NCBI GenBank assembly: GCA_948567375.1
Contig: OX419759.1
Coordinates: forward strand, 6,540,744-6,604,743
Direction of reading: 5' to 3'
DNA: 64,000 bases
DNA from: Lunularia cruciata
Lineage: Eukaryota > Streptophyta > Marchantiopsida > Lunulariales > Lunulariaceae
The number at the start of each line of letters is the position of its first letter. Position 1 is the first letter of the stretch. The notes under the pieces were generated by a model that was not told the origin of the DNA, did no database searches, and saw only the letters and a program-made list of their open reading frames with translations. Position numbers and translations under genes: made by a program. Of this stretch, positions 23,113 to 34,915 are shown in pieces.

Positions 23113-23229
23113 AGTATCAAAAGGAGCAAGAAGATAGGTTGTAACGAAGAGCAAGAAGATAGGAAATCTTTAGAGCTTGTTGGAGATACCATTACCATAG
23201 AAGTGGCAAGTACTATTTCTAAAAAAGAA

Positions 23230-24267
23230 GATCCCAAAGATCTCACTCACTTATGGCAACTATGTTTGGGTCATATGAGCGAAAGAGGTATAAGTGAATT
23301 GTCCAAACAACAAATTCTAAAGTTGTAAGTTAAAATTCTGTGATCATTGTGTAATAGGAAAGCAAAAGAGTGTAAGCTTTTCCATGGGAGTTCATTGCAC
23401 AAAGAGAATTTTTAGACTATGTGCATTTTGATGTCTAGGGCCTGCACCTATAGCTTCAAAATTTGGAGAATTATATTTGTATCTTTGGTTGATGGTTACT
23501 CTAGTAGAGTATGGGTCTACACCATGAAGAAAAAATCAAAGGTCTTCTCTATCTTTAAGCAATGGAAGGTGATGATGGAGAAACAAACTGGAAGGAAAGT
23601 GAAGTGTTTGAGATCTCATAAAGGTGGAGAATAAAAATCTGGAAAGTTTGATAGATATTGTAAGAGTGAAGGGATAATTCATCACTTTACTAGAAACCTC
23701 AACAAAATGGTGTGGCAAAGTGGATAAATCATACTTTCTTGGAGAAAGCAAGAAGTATGTTAAGCAAAGCAAGATTGGAGAAGTTATAAATGTGGCTTGT
23801 CATTTGGTAAACATTTCTCACTCTATTGCTATTGAGTGTAAAACACCTATGGGAAAATGGACAAGTCTACAAGTTGGTTACTCTTTGCTTTGAGTGTTTG
23901 GATGCATAGCTAATGTTCATATTCAACCAGAACAAAGGACAAAGTTAGATCCCAAATCTAGAAAATATATATTCTTGGGATATGAGAAGGATACAAAGGG
24001 GTATAGATTATGAGATCCAAAAATATGTTGCCTTTTGTGAGTAGGGATGTAGTTTTTGATGAGACTAATATGATGGAGACTATCGCAAAAGAAAAGAAAA
24101 AACAAATTCAATCAGAGTTTGTTAAATTAGATATTGATCTTGGAAGTGAAGACATCTCACTTCTTGTAGATCTACCAAGTGAACCATTAGAAGAGCAAAG
24201 TCCAGAAGTGCTTCATGAACTTAGGTATCCAAATAGGGATAAAAGGCCTCCAAAGAGATTTGAATGA
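23230..24267 (+). pseudogene. Copia integrase remnant
   Basis: In broken frames: GAG-pre-integrase segment (LGHMSERGISELSKQQ, then CDHCVIGKQKSVSFS) near 23250-23390, integrase core pieces near 23440-23900, and a C-terminal stretch (SRDVVFDE then RYPNRDKRPPKRF) near 24030-24265. Several stops and shifts. Confidence 0.8.
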
Positions 24268-24349
24268 TTCATTTGTAGCTTATGCTCTCCTTACAAAGAA
24301 TGGTGAGCCTTCTTCATATGAAGAGGCAATGCAAGACAAGAGTGTCAAA

Positions 24350-25860
24350 AACGGCATTGTGCAATGGAAGAGGAGATGAAGTCTTTGGCTAAAAACCGAA
24401 CTTGGAGACTTGAAAATTTGCCTATAAAAAAGAAGGCAATTGGTTGTAGATGGATATTTTGGAGGAAAGAAGGAATTCCAAAATCAGTTGGAGCTTGATA
24501 CAAAGCAAGGCTTGTAGCAAAGCATTACAGCCAAAAAGAAGGTATTGACTTCAATGAGATTTTTTCAGCAATGGTGAAAATCTCTTCAATTCATGCATCA
24601 TTAGCAATAGTTGCATTGCACAACTTGGAGTTAAAGAAACTAGATATTACAACTGCTCTTTTACATGGAGAATTGGAGGAGTAGATTTATATACAGCAAC
24701 TTGAATGTTTTGTGGTACCAAGGAATGAGAACCTAGTTTTCACGTTACAGAAGTCTTTATATGGACTAAAGCAAAGTCCAAGACTTTGGTACATGAGATT
24801 TGATACTTTCAAGTTGAAGCATGGATATAGCAAAAGTGAGTCAGATTGTTGTGTGTACCCCAAGAAGTAGATGGACCTAGAGTATTTGATTTAATCATCT
24901 GGTACTATATGTGGATGATATAATGATTGCCATGAGGATATGGTTGAGGTGGTGAAATTGAAGCACAACTTGGTAAGGAGTTTGATATGAAGGACTTGGG
25001 TTCTTTGAAGAGGGTGCTTGGATTCAAATCCACCAGGTTATGAGCAAGGGAAAGTTACGGATATCTCAGATATTTGGAAAAATTACTTGCTCATTTTGGC
25101 ATGGAGAATGCAAAACCAAGGAGCACTCCAATGGCAAGTCATTTCAGGATATTGTTGGAGCAATGTCCACCAAATGAGGAGGAGAGAAAAGTAACAAATA
25201 TTCATTATGCTAGTGCTGTTGGGAGTTTAATGTATGCTATCATTTGCACTAGATTAGACATCTCATATGATGTGAGTATGGTGAGTTGATACATGGCAAA
25301 TCCACAAAAACATAATCGGGAAGTTGTGGGGTGAATACATTGTTACTTGAAAGGGACTATAAATATTGGTATTGTCTTTGATGTGAAGAAGGACCAAGAA
25401 GGAGGAACTACATGGTATGTAGATTTTGACTCTGCAGGAGAGACTTGGATAAGAGAAGGTCTACAACAAGATTTATTTTTACACTTGTTGGTGGTGCAAT
25501 AAGTTGGAAATCTACTCTCCAATCTACTATTGTTGTTTCTACTACAGAGGCAAAATATATGGCAACAACTGAGGCTGCCAAAGAGGCAATATGGCTACAA
25601 CAATTATCCAAGGATGCAGGACTCCCTAACATGAAGTTCAGAATTTTTTGTGATAGCTAAAGCGCTATTCACTTGGCTAAGAATCAAGTCTATCATTCAA
25701 GGACAAAGCATATTGATGTGAGAATCATTTTATCAGGGAACTATGACAAATGGTGAGATCAATTTGCAAAAGATTGGCTCAGAGGTAAACATAGCTGATA
25801 TGTTGACTAAACCTGTTCCTGTTGAGAAGTTCAAGTTATGCATGAACATACTCAATGTTC
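24350..25860 (+). pseudogene. Copia reverse transcriptase and RNase H remnant
   Basis: RVT_2-type reverse transcriptase: GCRWIFWRKEG, YKARLVAKHYSQKEGIDF, KKLDITTALLHGELEE, SLYGLKQSPRLWY, and the catalytic box YVDDIMIA near 24906. RNase H follows with GSLMYAIICTRLDISYDVSMVS (about 25221-25287) and, in another frame, STTEAKYMATTEA near 25540-25580. Catalytic residues are visible, but stops and frame changes break the protein. Confidence 0.88.
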
Positions 25861-25909
25861 AATGTTGCTCTTTGGGATGATATGGTGGATACAAGCAAAA
25901 GGTGAAGAT

Positions 25910-26309
25910 CTTTATGTTTGGCTTGTTATTAATGACTTGACTGACTTTTGGAGACTATGACAATCAAGAGCAAACTTGAATGATGAAACAGCAAAGTGCA
26001 AGACAGGCCCTTATCTAGATATATTCAATACTATTATGGCAAAGTATTAAAGTGACTAGATACCTTGAGTGGTCAATATTCAAAAAGTCCCATAAGTCAG
26101 CATTCTAGCCATCTAGCAAGAGGTCAGCTGAATGATAGTGATGAGTAACTATCCATGTTTCTTCATATATTTATATATATGGGTGAGCCTGGAGATAGCT
26201 GCCGGGACAGGAAGTGAACCACCTTTATTTCCTGTTGTCCTTACATTATTTGCTTAATGGGTTTATGATGTGGTATTGTGAGAGGTTCTCAGGACTGTGT
26301 TTTCTAGCA
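25910..26309 (+). repeat. 3' LTR of the copia element
   Basis: 400 bp, ending TCTAGCA followed by the target duplication GAATAT. It carries a roughly 20-bp insertion relative to the left LTR (around GGAGATAGCTGCC and TATATATTTATATAT). Confidence 0.9.
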
Positions 26310-28690
26310 GAATATATCCTTCCTACGATAGCCAACTATGCTTAGTATTCAAGTATGCTTTTGATTAAGTTATTAACTATCTCTCTTACTACAGATTGTA
26401 CTTTACATCTTTAGTCTATTTAAGCTTAGTATGTTGATTAAGTTCTTAACTATCTTTCTTACTACAAATTGTACTTTACATCTTTAGTCTGTTTAAGTTG
26501 CTAACCATATGAAATGTAGTTGTTATTCGGAGAAGAGGGAAATCTATCGAAAGAAAAGCTACCAATAATAGCCAGGTAAGGTTAGTATCTTGATTGTATT
26601 AGGACTTACTAGTCGACATTACAATACACTATTGGAGATTATCTTTTCGTCTTTCCTTATAAAGAAAGAGGAAAATAGTGGCGCAATATAATATGATTGG
26701 CCAAATTAAGTTCCCAGACAACAACGATCCGAATATACTCTGTAGTTGTCGTCCAAATGAATAAAACGCTCCACCAGCACCAAGCTACGCTTAGCATCTT
26801 GATTGATTTAATCTACTGCATGACAGTCAATAACATATGAGGACAGTGAACAGCTTGAACTATGTCACGTACTAACGGTACGTGAATGTGCACTAGATCA
26901 ACATGTGCAAGTGACCTAGTTTGACTTTATATTATGCCATATCATTCCACCACGATATAAGTATGCGCTGATTCAGACAAGGTCGGTGATCACCTTGTGA
27001 AAACCTGAACACGATGGTTATTTTTCCATTAAGCCCCTGGCAAGCTGGTAGCGCAAAGAGCAAAACGCATAACCAGACACAGTCATGACAAACTGCAGCT
27101 TAGAAAGGTCCAAAATTCATCATCTCGATTTGATACTATTACTTCTTGCTGACTGCTTTGTCCCCAATGGCTCAGTTCAACTAGAAAAACCTCAAGTTAA
27201 ATAGTTCTATGAACTAAAGGTGATCAAAGTTTAGGTACTCGGTATTCTTAGTCGTGTAACATCAAACCTGATAGCTTATTTTAACCCTGGCTTTCTTGAA
27301 CTCCAGACCCTGGTGTAAAGTGGCCCTCATTACGAGCACTGTGGTGTAGACTTCTAAAGGCAGAAGTCGTTACAGCCACATTCTCTTCTGGCAGTTATAG
27401 GTTCACGTGAACGAATGCTGTAGACGCTACCGAATACTGTACGAATCTCTTCTTCTCCTTCTTCTCCACCCTTACAGCATGTAAAGCGAGTTTGCAACCG
27501 ACCAACTTTCATCTAAGAATATAAACCACTCCGTCGTCCCGTTGTAACAAGGAATCACCAGATTGTTTTCTAGAGAAGATTGTAACAAAGAATCACCAGA
27601 TTGTTTCTTAAGAAGATCGTACCTACGTGACTGACCTACTGAGATGTTTCTAATTTCTCAATCGTACTTGTAAAATCTGGGGAAGACTGTCCGTGATGCC
27701 ATTTATGAAAAGAAATATAGAAGGAGTCTTATTCGGGGAGAAGGCGACCGCGTGTGATAACAAGAAGGATGGGACGACCCCATCAAGGAAATGGGCTAAG
27801 TCCAATAGGATCGGTAAGAGGAATCTGCCCTACGGCACCTAATTGGTCTTATTCTAGAATTGGGGTTCTGTTATTGGACAGATAGTGTAAATTTCTGTAG
27901 GTTGAGGGTCCCTGTATCTGACTATAAAACTCACCTAAACAGGCGTTTCAAGCTTAAGTTGGTTAGTTTGTTGAGTTGAATTTAAGAATTTAAAATAATT
28001 TTATCACAGTCAAACACCTAAACTGCTCAAGAATCCATAGAAGAACCAGATATCTAAATACAGTGGAACCTGAAACGAACGAGAATAACGGAGTAGTCAA
28101 TGTTGCCATCTCTACACAGTATGCAATTCTCACCGGATTACCGGTACTTTGCCTGGACTTTGCCGACTACCGACTGCAGCAACAATGATTAAGTGGCACG
28201 TAAGTGGTGTATAGTCGACAGCCTTTATGGAAACAGAAAGGGCCAGAAGAGGGAAGGTAACACTGTTCCTACGAACGTCTTACTTACCCTTGATCCGTCT
28301 TTTGAGGCAATCCCTTGTTATCCTCCCACTTTTACCTTCAACACGTATCATCCGATCGCACGACCTGCACAACTTGGCCTTAAGATAGTCATGGCGCTTT
28401 GTGGATTCCATTTGCCTCATGGTCTATCACGTCCAGTCCTTATTTTATTCATTTCTTGATCTTCTCAGATTGGGGGTGATCCTTAGTTTATTCATTTCTT
28501 GGTCTACTTAGATTGGAGGATCCTCAACCGACAAATCAGTTATCCATTTATACTTTTCTATATGCTTTGCTTTGGTTACCACAGGTTGGGATCAATTCTC
28601 ACCCCTTGAACAGGCCCAGAATAGAATCGGTTGGGCTTCTTTTCCATTTCTGCTTGTCTTCATGATAACTGGGGATTGAGGGGCTGAACT
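26310..28690. other. Intergenic DNA with two short tandem duplications
   Basis: No gene recognised. Two adjacent units of about 75-85 bp at about 26341-26498 share TGATTAAGTT-TTAACTATCT and TTGTACTTTACATCTTTAGT. Two units of about 38 bp at about 27543-27620 share TGTAACAA-GAATCACCAGATTGTTT. A weaker pair around CATTTCTTG-TCT lies near 28445-28520. Confidence 0.6.
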
Positions 28691-28830
28691 TTTGGTTGTA
28701 ATCAGACTTGTCTTTCTTTTAACCCCTTTTTTTGTCTCTCCCTTGTGCGGCTTGATGGGATCTTCCCATCCTTCGTTTTTCCTACGCGGTCGCCTTTTAC
28801 ACCTTTTATCACATGGCCAAAGCTAGAAGG
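28690..28830 (+). repeat. Possible 3' tail of a second non-LTR element
   Basis: The words TTTTTGTCTCTC and GGGATCTTCCCATCCTTC, with CCTTTTACACCTTTTAT downstream, align in order with the 3' end of the non-LTR element near 34796-34875. The rest of this copy was not found. Confidence 0.5.
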
Positions 28831-30800
28831 TGATGCTGGCAACACAAACGTGCGGCCCAAAGTGTCATTACTTTTGATCGTTTTATTGATTACTGCCAGA
28901 TCGATAAAGTGTGCCTTTCGTAACCACAGGATTGTATGTTCATCTTTCAAGCCTTTCAGTTTTTGAGAGTATGAGAATGACACGTGTGTTCTCATCTGTG
29001 TAGTAAAGTATGGAATAACCAAAATGATAGGGAATGCTTTGGCTTCCACACTCTTGGTGGAACTGAGGCCATAGGTATTCTTATGTGGGCTACTTCAGCC
29101 TCACTTTCAAGAACTTGCATTAGAGAACGTAGAAGCCATGCAAGGCGACTGCTTAGATTGATTCTACATGTAAAGAGGATGAGTCCCAAACGCAGAAAAC
29201 CTGGTTCAAGTTATGATCTTTCTTCAATACTAGTTGGGTGGCCGGTTGGTCAAGGAACGCGATCAAGGTGATCTACTGGACAAAGTGAAAATTCCCAACT
29301 TAATCAGCTATACAAAACAAAACATAAGGTGTCTCATCGTCCTTTTCATAGTATACTAATTAAAATTAGCTTGACTGCTACGAAAATTACGATTTCACAC
29401 ACATCTTCCCCACTTCACGTTGTTACAATTGCAATCGGAAGAAGTTCAGTGTACAAAAGAAGCCTTACTTCTACGCATAATGATGCTCGCAAATTTCCAA
29501 TGGGAAGGGTTCTATCCTTGTAGAAAATCTCGTTACAAGCAAGCGAGTATTTTGGTTGGACGCTTTGTGGCAGTGTATCCGTGGTCACACTGAACAGGAT
29601 TCTAGAATCCAGAAGTTTAGTGCTGATATAAAGTTACCATGGTGCTTCTTCATTTAGGGTTGCGACCATCATTAGCGAGAAACTTGCTAACCTGGATGTT
29701 CGATGTAAGCTCTGAAACTCCATCATGTTGAACTGTACAGTTCGGATGACAATTATGGAACCCGATCTAGAAGGATGTCTGCATGAGGTGCCTGTTGTTT
29801 GACAGTGAGGGAAGTGATTGGTGCCGAGTAGGAAGGAATACAGTTGCAAATCGTCTGTACAGTGTAACATAGTCAAGTTTTCTGTTGGACTTCGGTGTGG
29901 ATCATCAAATGTCTGTCTTACAAAACAGTCAGTAAGCCCACAGCACAATCTAGCATCCTCCCGCATATCCAACGGTTTCCTTCGGTTTGTGAACAGTTGT
30001 ATTTCATTCCGAGCACAATAGGGGTACCAAAGTCGTACCAATTCCGTAAACAATTTAAGAGTAGTCTTGTACATTCTACTGGATCGAGATGTGTACCGAG
30101 GTGACCCATAAAAATTTACCGATCTCTGTCCATCCCAGTAGAATGTAGCGTTCTAGTGTTAATTACTCTCTCTCTTATTCTTGAAAATTTTCTCGATCTA
30201 TTTTATGGTTTCGTTTCAATCCCAATGCGTGTGGTCCCATCGACTGTAGAAGCTTACGAGACGATGCGGTCACTACCATAGCATTTTCGTGAAATATACA
30301 ATTGAAACCCCCGAATTTAACATTTTCTCGTATTGTATACTTCCCTCCAGGCAGAACAAAATCTAACGGTACGCATACTCCAATGAACGGACGGTCAGAT
30401 CAGGACATGTCATCCGGGCCATTCCTGACTTTTTCCTAACATCGAGAGGAGAGGGAGAACGGAGACAACGAATTGGAAAGATATTCTAGAGTTTTAGAGA
30501 GTTCACCAGCATACATCGTATGAGTGAATGATCCATTCTGTTTGTTTTTCAATATCGATTGGAGGTTGTGTAAAATTCAATAGAAAGTTAAGTCTTTTAG
30601 AGTTTAGAGTGATTATTTCACATTGAGAGTGGTGGGTATGAAATTTTAATTTCTAATTATTTTTATTCATGTTTGAGTTTCATTCAAATTTCATTTAAAA
30701 AATTTTAAGATGCAAGTTGAAAGTTACAAAAATTTATAGTGTTTAGGGTTTAGAAAGATTATATTTTTTCATATGAGTTGGGATGTGAGTGTTGTGGTTT
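28831..30800. other. Intergenic DNA, no gene recognised
   Basis: Open frames such as 28984-29271 (plus) and 29634-30074 (minus) are moderately long. They contain no domain I recognise, and the base composition does not mark them as coding. Confidence 0.4.
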
Positions 30801-33800
30801 TGTAACATGGGGAGATATGGAGAGGACCATCATGTCTTATGATCGTTATTCTTGTGCTAGCCATGGTTACATTTCCCCATGTGAGGCCGCCTATAGCGGT
30901 TCTGATTACACCATGCCTGGGTGTGTTGTCTAAGTTTTACCTCGCAAAGGGTAAAGACCTATGTGTGAAAGATGTACAAGGATTATGATAGTACCACTTG
31001 GGATGTTCATGTGAGGTGAACGACCACATTGACAACGATGACACTCAAGATTACGCATGCTTCCTTTATCCCTCTGTTGACATTTCCAAGGATATAAACG
31101 GAGTCGTGAGAGTGGTTAGCATCTCATGCGGGTTGTACCTTGGGGTTATTTGAGAACTAGTTTTACATGTCCACATCTAATCCATAGGCTGTGTCGTACA
31201 CTCCATGATGAGGCTAGACACGCTTTTTGCCTACCGTTTGATCATTTGGCACATGATCCCTTGGATGAGTTAGTATGGTTCTTATCCCTCTTACTCTCTT
31301 GATGGTGCTTTTGTTATGCTAGAGGAGGACGTGCAGTGCATAGAGAGGTGGCTGCTAGATTTTTTTGATTTCAAGTGGGGGATTGGGCTGCCTTACAAGA
31401 AGAGTTGGTAAGGGTTGCACATTTTAGGAGATAGGTTCTACCACAAGATACAACAACATCCACTCTATTACAAAGGTGCAGGATATTAGGTCAAGCAAGA
31501 GATTTAATTAGAGCAACATGAGCACTACATCCTTTGTCTATGACTAGTCCCATTGATGAGACTATCTTTTCCCTATGCTCACTAAATCTTATGGCAAGAG
31601 ATGGAATACCATTAGAGGTCTTAGATTATTAGCATGAGCAGCTTTTATGTCTTGATAGGTCACTTTTTGCAAAAATGATGTGCACTATAACTTGCCTCTC
31701 CTTGAGAGGCTTGTTAGAGATGGTATATAAGGATCTTGGAGATTACTATCAATTAGATGATCCTTCTAGTCGATTTACCAAGCTATTTCAAGTGGTTGCA
31801 ATAGTGCAAGGGCAGATATTCATACATTAGTTAGTTGGGTGTTAGGTGCTAGTTGACTTCTCATGATAGAGAAGGGCATGGGAGGCATTAGACCAATTGC
31901 TATTGGAGAGATTTTTTTATGCTTGGTTAGCAATATCATTGTCCTTCCGCATCAATAGTATTTTCAAGAGCACCTCAATCCACATAAGTTTGGAGTAGCT
32001 ATACCTAGAGATTGTGATACTATTCCCTATGCATCAAGGCACTCTTATATATCCAACCAGAGTGGGTTATCCTACAGGTGGATGTTGAGAATGCTTTTAA
32101 TAGTGCTTCTCAAGCATCCATCTTTAAAGAGCTTAGGGCAGCTGGTGGATCCTTGACGAGTCTCATTCCCTTTGTGTTGTTGCTCTATAGTTCTCTTGTT
32201 TCCCTTTACTCCTAGTATGGGTGGTCATAGGAAGGAGACACCATCTTGGAATCATTTGTTGATACATGACAAGGAGATCCTTTAGGAGGACCTTTGTTTG
32301 CCATGGCTCACTTCAGAGCTCTCTTGTCTACTACTTTGGCCATGCCAGGTTGTGTATGTCCCTTCTTAGCAAATGATACACACATTGTGGCCTCATAGAT
32401 CAAATTAGGCAAGCTTTTGATCACATGACTATCCAGCTACATCTTGTAGGCTTGAGAGTCAAGGTGTCAAAGTGCAGAGCATGGTCCCCTTCAAGTATCC
32501 CTCCCCACCTTGAGCTTCCAAAGGGCTGTGTCACATCTAAAATGGACTACATATTCTAGGAGTGCCAATGGGATCCAAGGATTTACCGCATGCTTCTAAG
32601 AAGTTGCCCTTGTGTAATAATTTGAGGATAGGAGACTTGAAGAGAAACACACCATGAGAAACACACAATTCACACTCAAACCTCCAATGCTCCAAAGGAG
32701 CACCTTCTCTTTATTATATAGACAAAGAGGATCTCCTCCAAGGAAGCTCCACCATAGAATAGGCACACAAATTGGTGACATTTCAGCAAGCTCCGCCCTT
32801 GGATTACTTACTTGGATGGGTGACATATTGGTCATCGTCCTCTATTTGGTTGGTCAAATAAGCTTGACCAGAAGGAATCTTTTAGTGAATCTACCTATAG
32901 GAATTCAAAATCATGTGGGTAAGAAACCATTGGAGAGCTCCAATCAAGACAAACTTGGGGGGAGGGAAAGCCAACCTCTCCTCTCTTGTGGGGGGGGGGG
33001 GGGGGGGATCCACACATTTTTTAGACCTAATTCATCCGTTTAGGCCTCCAAAATTGCTTTTAAAGATTTTAGGTATATTTTGGTTCCTACTCTATTAGTA
33101 AAAGTCCCCTTTGGTGATACCTCTGTTTGATCTATTTAGCTCATCATGTGTAACATCCTTCCAAATGTTACCAAACCAATTCTCACCTTTAAATCATATG
33201 TCTAGCTATTGGTTCTAAGGTTTTCAAGTCTATTTTGATTTTTGCACTATTGGTAGAAGTACTCTTTTGGTGATACTTCTATCTGATCTATTTTAGCCAT
33301 TATGTAAAAAATCATTCCAGATGTTACCAAACCAAATTTCACATCTAAATCATATGGCTAGCTCTTGGTATTACACCTTGTAGAAGATATTCTCCATGTG
33401 GATGACCTTCTACTAGGAGATTTGCAAGTGGCATTTGGTATACTCTCCTCTAGTATTGCCCATTGATTGAATTACCTTCTCCACATGGTTCTTCCTTCCT
33501 TGACTTTCCTATTATGTTTGAGAGCTTTTGATAGGAGGATTATGGGAGCTTTGGTAATATCATCAGACCAAGGACATTTGAGTGTGTGAAAGGAAATTTG
33601 GCATGTAAATAGACATGTCTATCAATCTTGTGTGGAAGGGTAGGCCTATTCTATGGAGGAGATTGCACCTATAGCATTTTTGGGTAGTTAGGCTCTCTTA
33701 GCACCCCTACTTTGCTCTCGTTTTATGGTTGTTAATAGGCCAATTTTGGAGACTTATGTGATCAAGGTGGAGGAGTGATCCTTTTCTCTTTATGTAATGT

Positions 33801-34915
33801 TGCAGCAAATGAGAGATGGTCTATCTCCACAAGCACGGGAGGACCTTCCATCCTTTGCTTCACTACCATCAGATTGGACCAGAGCTTTTGCAGTCTTCCT
33901 TGATGGAACGACAATATCAGCATATGCTACATTCTTTCATAGTTGACTTGTCCATTCTTGGGCCACTAGAGCTCATCTTTGCTCTTGCTATAGCAAGGAT
34001 GCATGCTCTTGGATCCTAGCTCAATCATGCATTAGGGCATTTTGACTTGCACCAACCATTTTCTCTACGATGATGAAGTTTTGCCTAGGTTTGGTCCACT
34101 TTTCTACATCTTCATTACTCACTTGTGAGTGTGATTCTAATTTAGATGCAATAGCGATCCATATGACACAATGTCCTTATGGAGGACAAAAGAAAGCTAC
34201 CCATGATTCCATCAAGGATATAGTGTTTGCTATGGTAAGAAAGAGTGGATACTTTGCTTGGAGGGAGCATTCATATTCTTTGCATATGACATGTGTTAGA
34301 GCAGACTTCTACTTAGTTTGAGATGATCAAATGACAATGGCGGATGTTGTCATTATAGATCCTACACTTGATGTAGTTTTGGAAGGAGTGATTACTCATC
34401 TTCTTGGATGGGCAGCGAGTGTAGCAACAGCATGCAAGTCTCCAAGTATAGGAGTATGCAATGAGGTCACCACTTTGTCCTTCTAGCCTTGGAGTTATAT
34501 GGAGCCATGGACATGGCATTCCACACATTTGTTAGAGAGTATGTGAGAGCTTATCATATTAGACACTAGGGTTATCACTCTCACTCTCATACTTTGTAGC
34601 ATACTTTAGGCAACATGTGTCCATTGCTCTATAGAGAGCATTGGCTGATGCAATCTATAGGACAGCAATCACTCTAGGTGATGTTTCCTCAGATACTCCA
34701 TTTTTTTGTAGACCTTACAACTTGCATAGCTTGGATATCTTATGTGCGGTAGGGCAGATATCTCATATCAATTCTATTTGTCCCATTCCACCTCTTTTGT
34801 CTCTCTCTTTCTATGGCTTCATGGGGTCTTCCCATCCTTCTTGTGTTCTAAGTGATCTCCTTTTCACTTTTATGAATGAGCTTGCAACAATGAAAGTGAT
34901 TCTTGTTGCTTAAGA
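30801..34915 (+). mobile_element. Decayed non-LTR retroelement with reverse transcriptase, split by a solo LTR
   Basis: Spread over shifting plus-strand frames are segments of one reverse transcriptase: a zinc-finger-like start (ASHGYISPCEAAYSG, about 30860), RAVHREVAARFF (about 31340), MGGIRPIAIGEIFLCLVSNIIV (about 31880), WVILQVDVEN-type core near 32070, RQGDPLGGPLFA-type motif near 32270-32300, LANDTHIV (about 32369) and a C-terminal domain ending ALYRALADAIYRTA near 34640. The order and motifs fit a plant non-LTR (LINE-like) RT family. The catalytic box, normally FADD, is changed to LAND, and stops are frequent. The 763-bp solo LTR at 32613-33375 interrupts the frame after the RT core. 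The outer ends are approximate. Confidence 0.78.
32613..33375 (-). repeat. Solo LTR of gypsy family G1 inserted in the non-LTR element
   Basis: 763 bp, begins (minus strand) TGTAATACCAAGAGC and ends TTATTACA. It is flanked on both sides by CCTTG (32608-32612 and 33376-33380), a perfect 5-bp target duplication. No internal element sequence adjoins it, so it is a solo LTR left by recombination. It carries an 18-base G run at 32990-33007. Confidence 0.93.

Larger units (their letters stand above)
21907..26309 (+). mobile_element. Ty1/copia retrotransposon, both LTRs present, internally broken
   Basis: Element of 4403 bp flanked by the direct repeat GAATAT (21901-21906 and 26310-26315), a target-site duplication. 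LTRs start TGTTA and, for the left copy, end TAACA. The inside has the order primer site, gag, protease remnant, integrase, reverse transcriptase, RNase H. This is the Ty1/copia order, with integrase before RT, and is most like the TNT1-94 group by motif. Many stops and frameshifts and a gag-protease deletion make it non-autonomous. The left LTR lies about 970 bp upstream of the EEP start codon. Confidence 0.95.

Noticed and set aside
29634-30074. 146-codon minus frame
   Set aside because: It has no recognisable domain, no paralogue in the window and no coding-like context; it could be chance.
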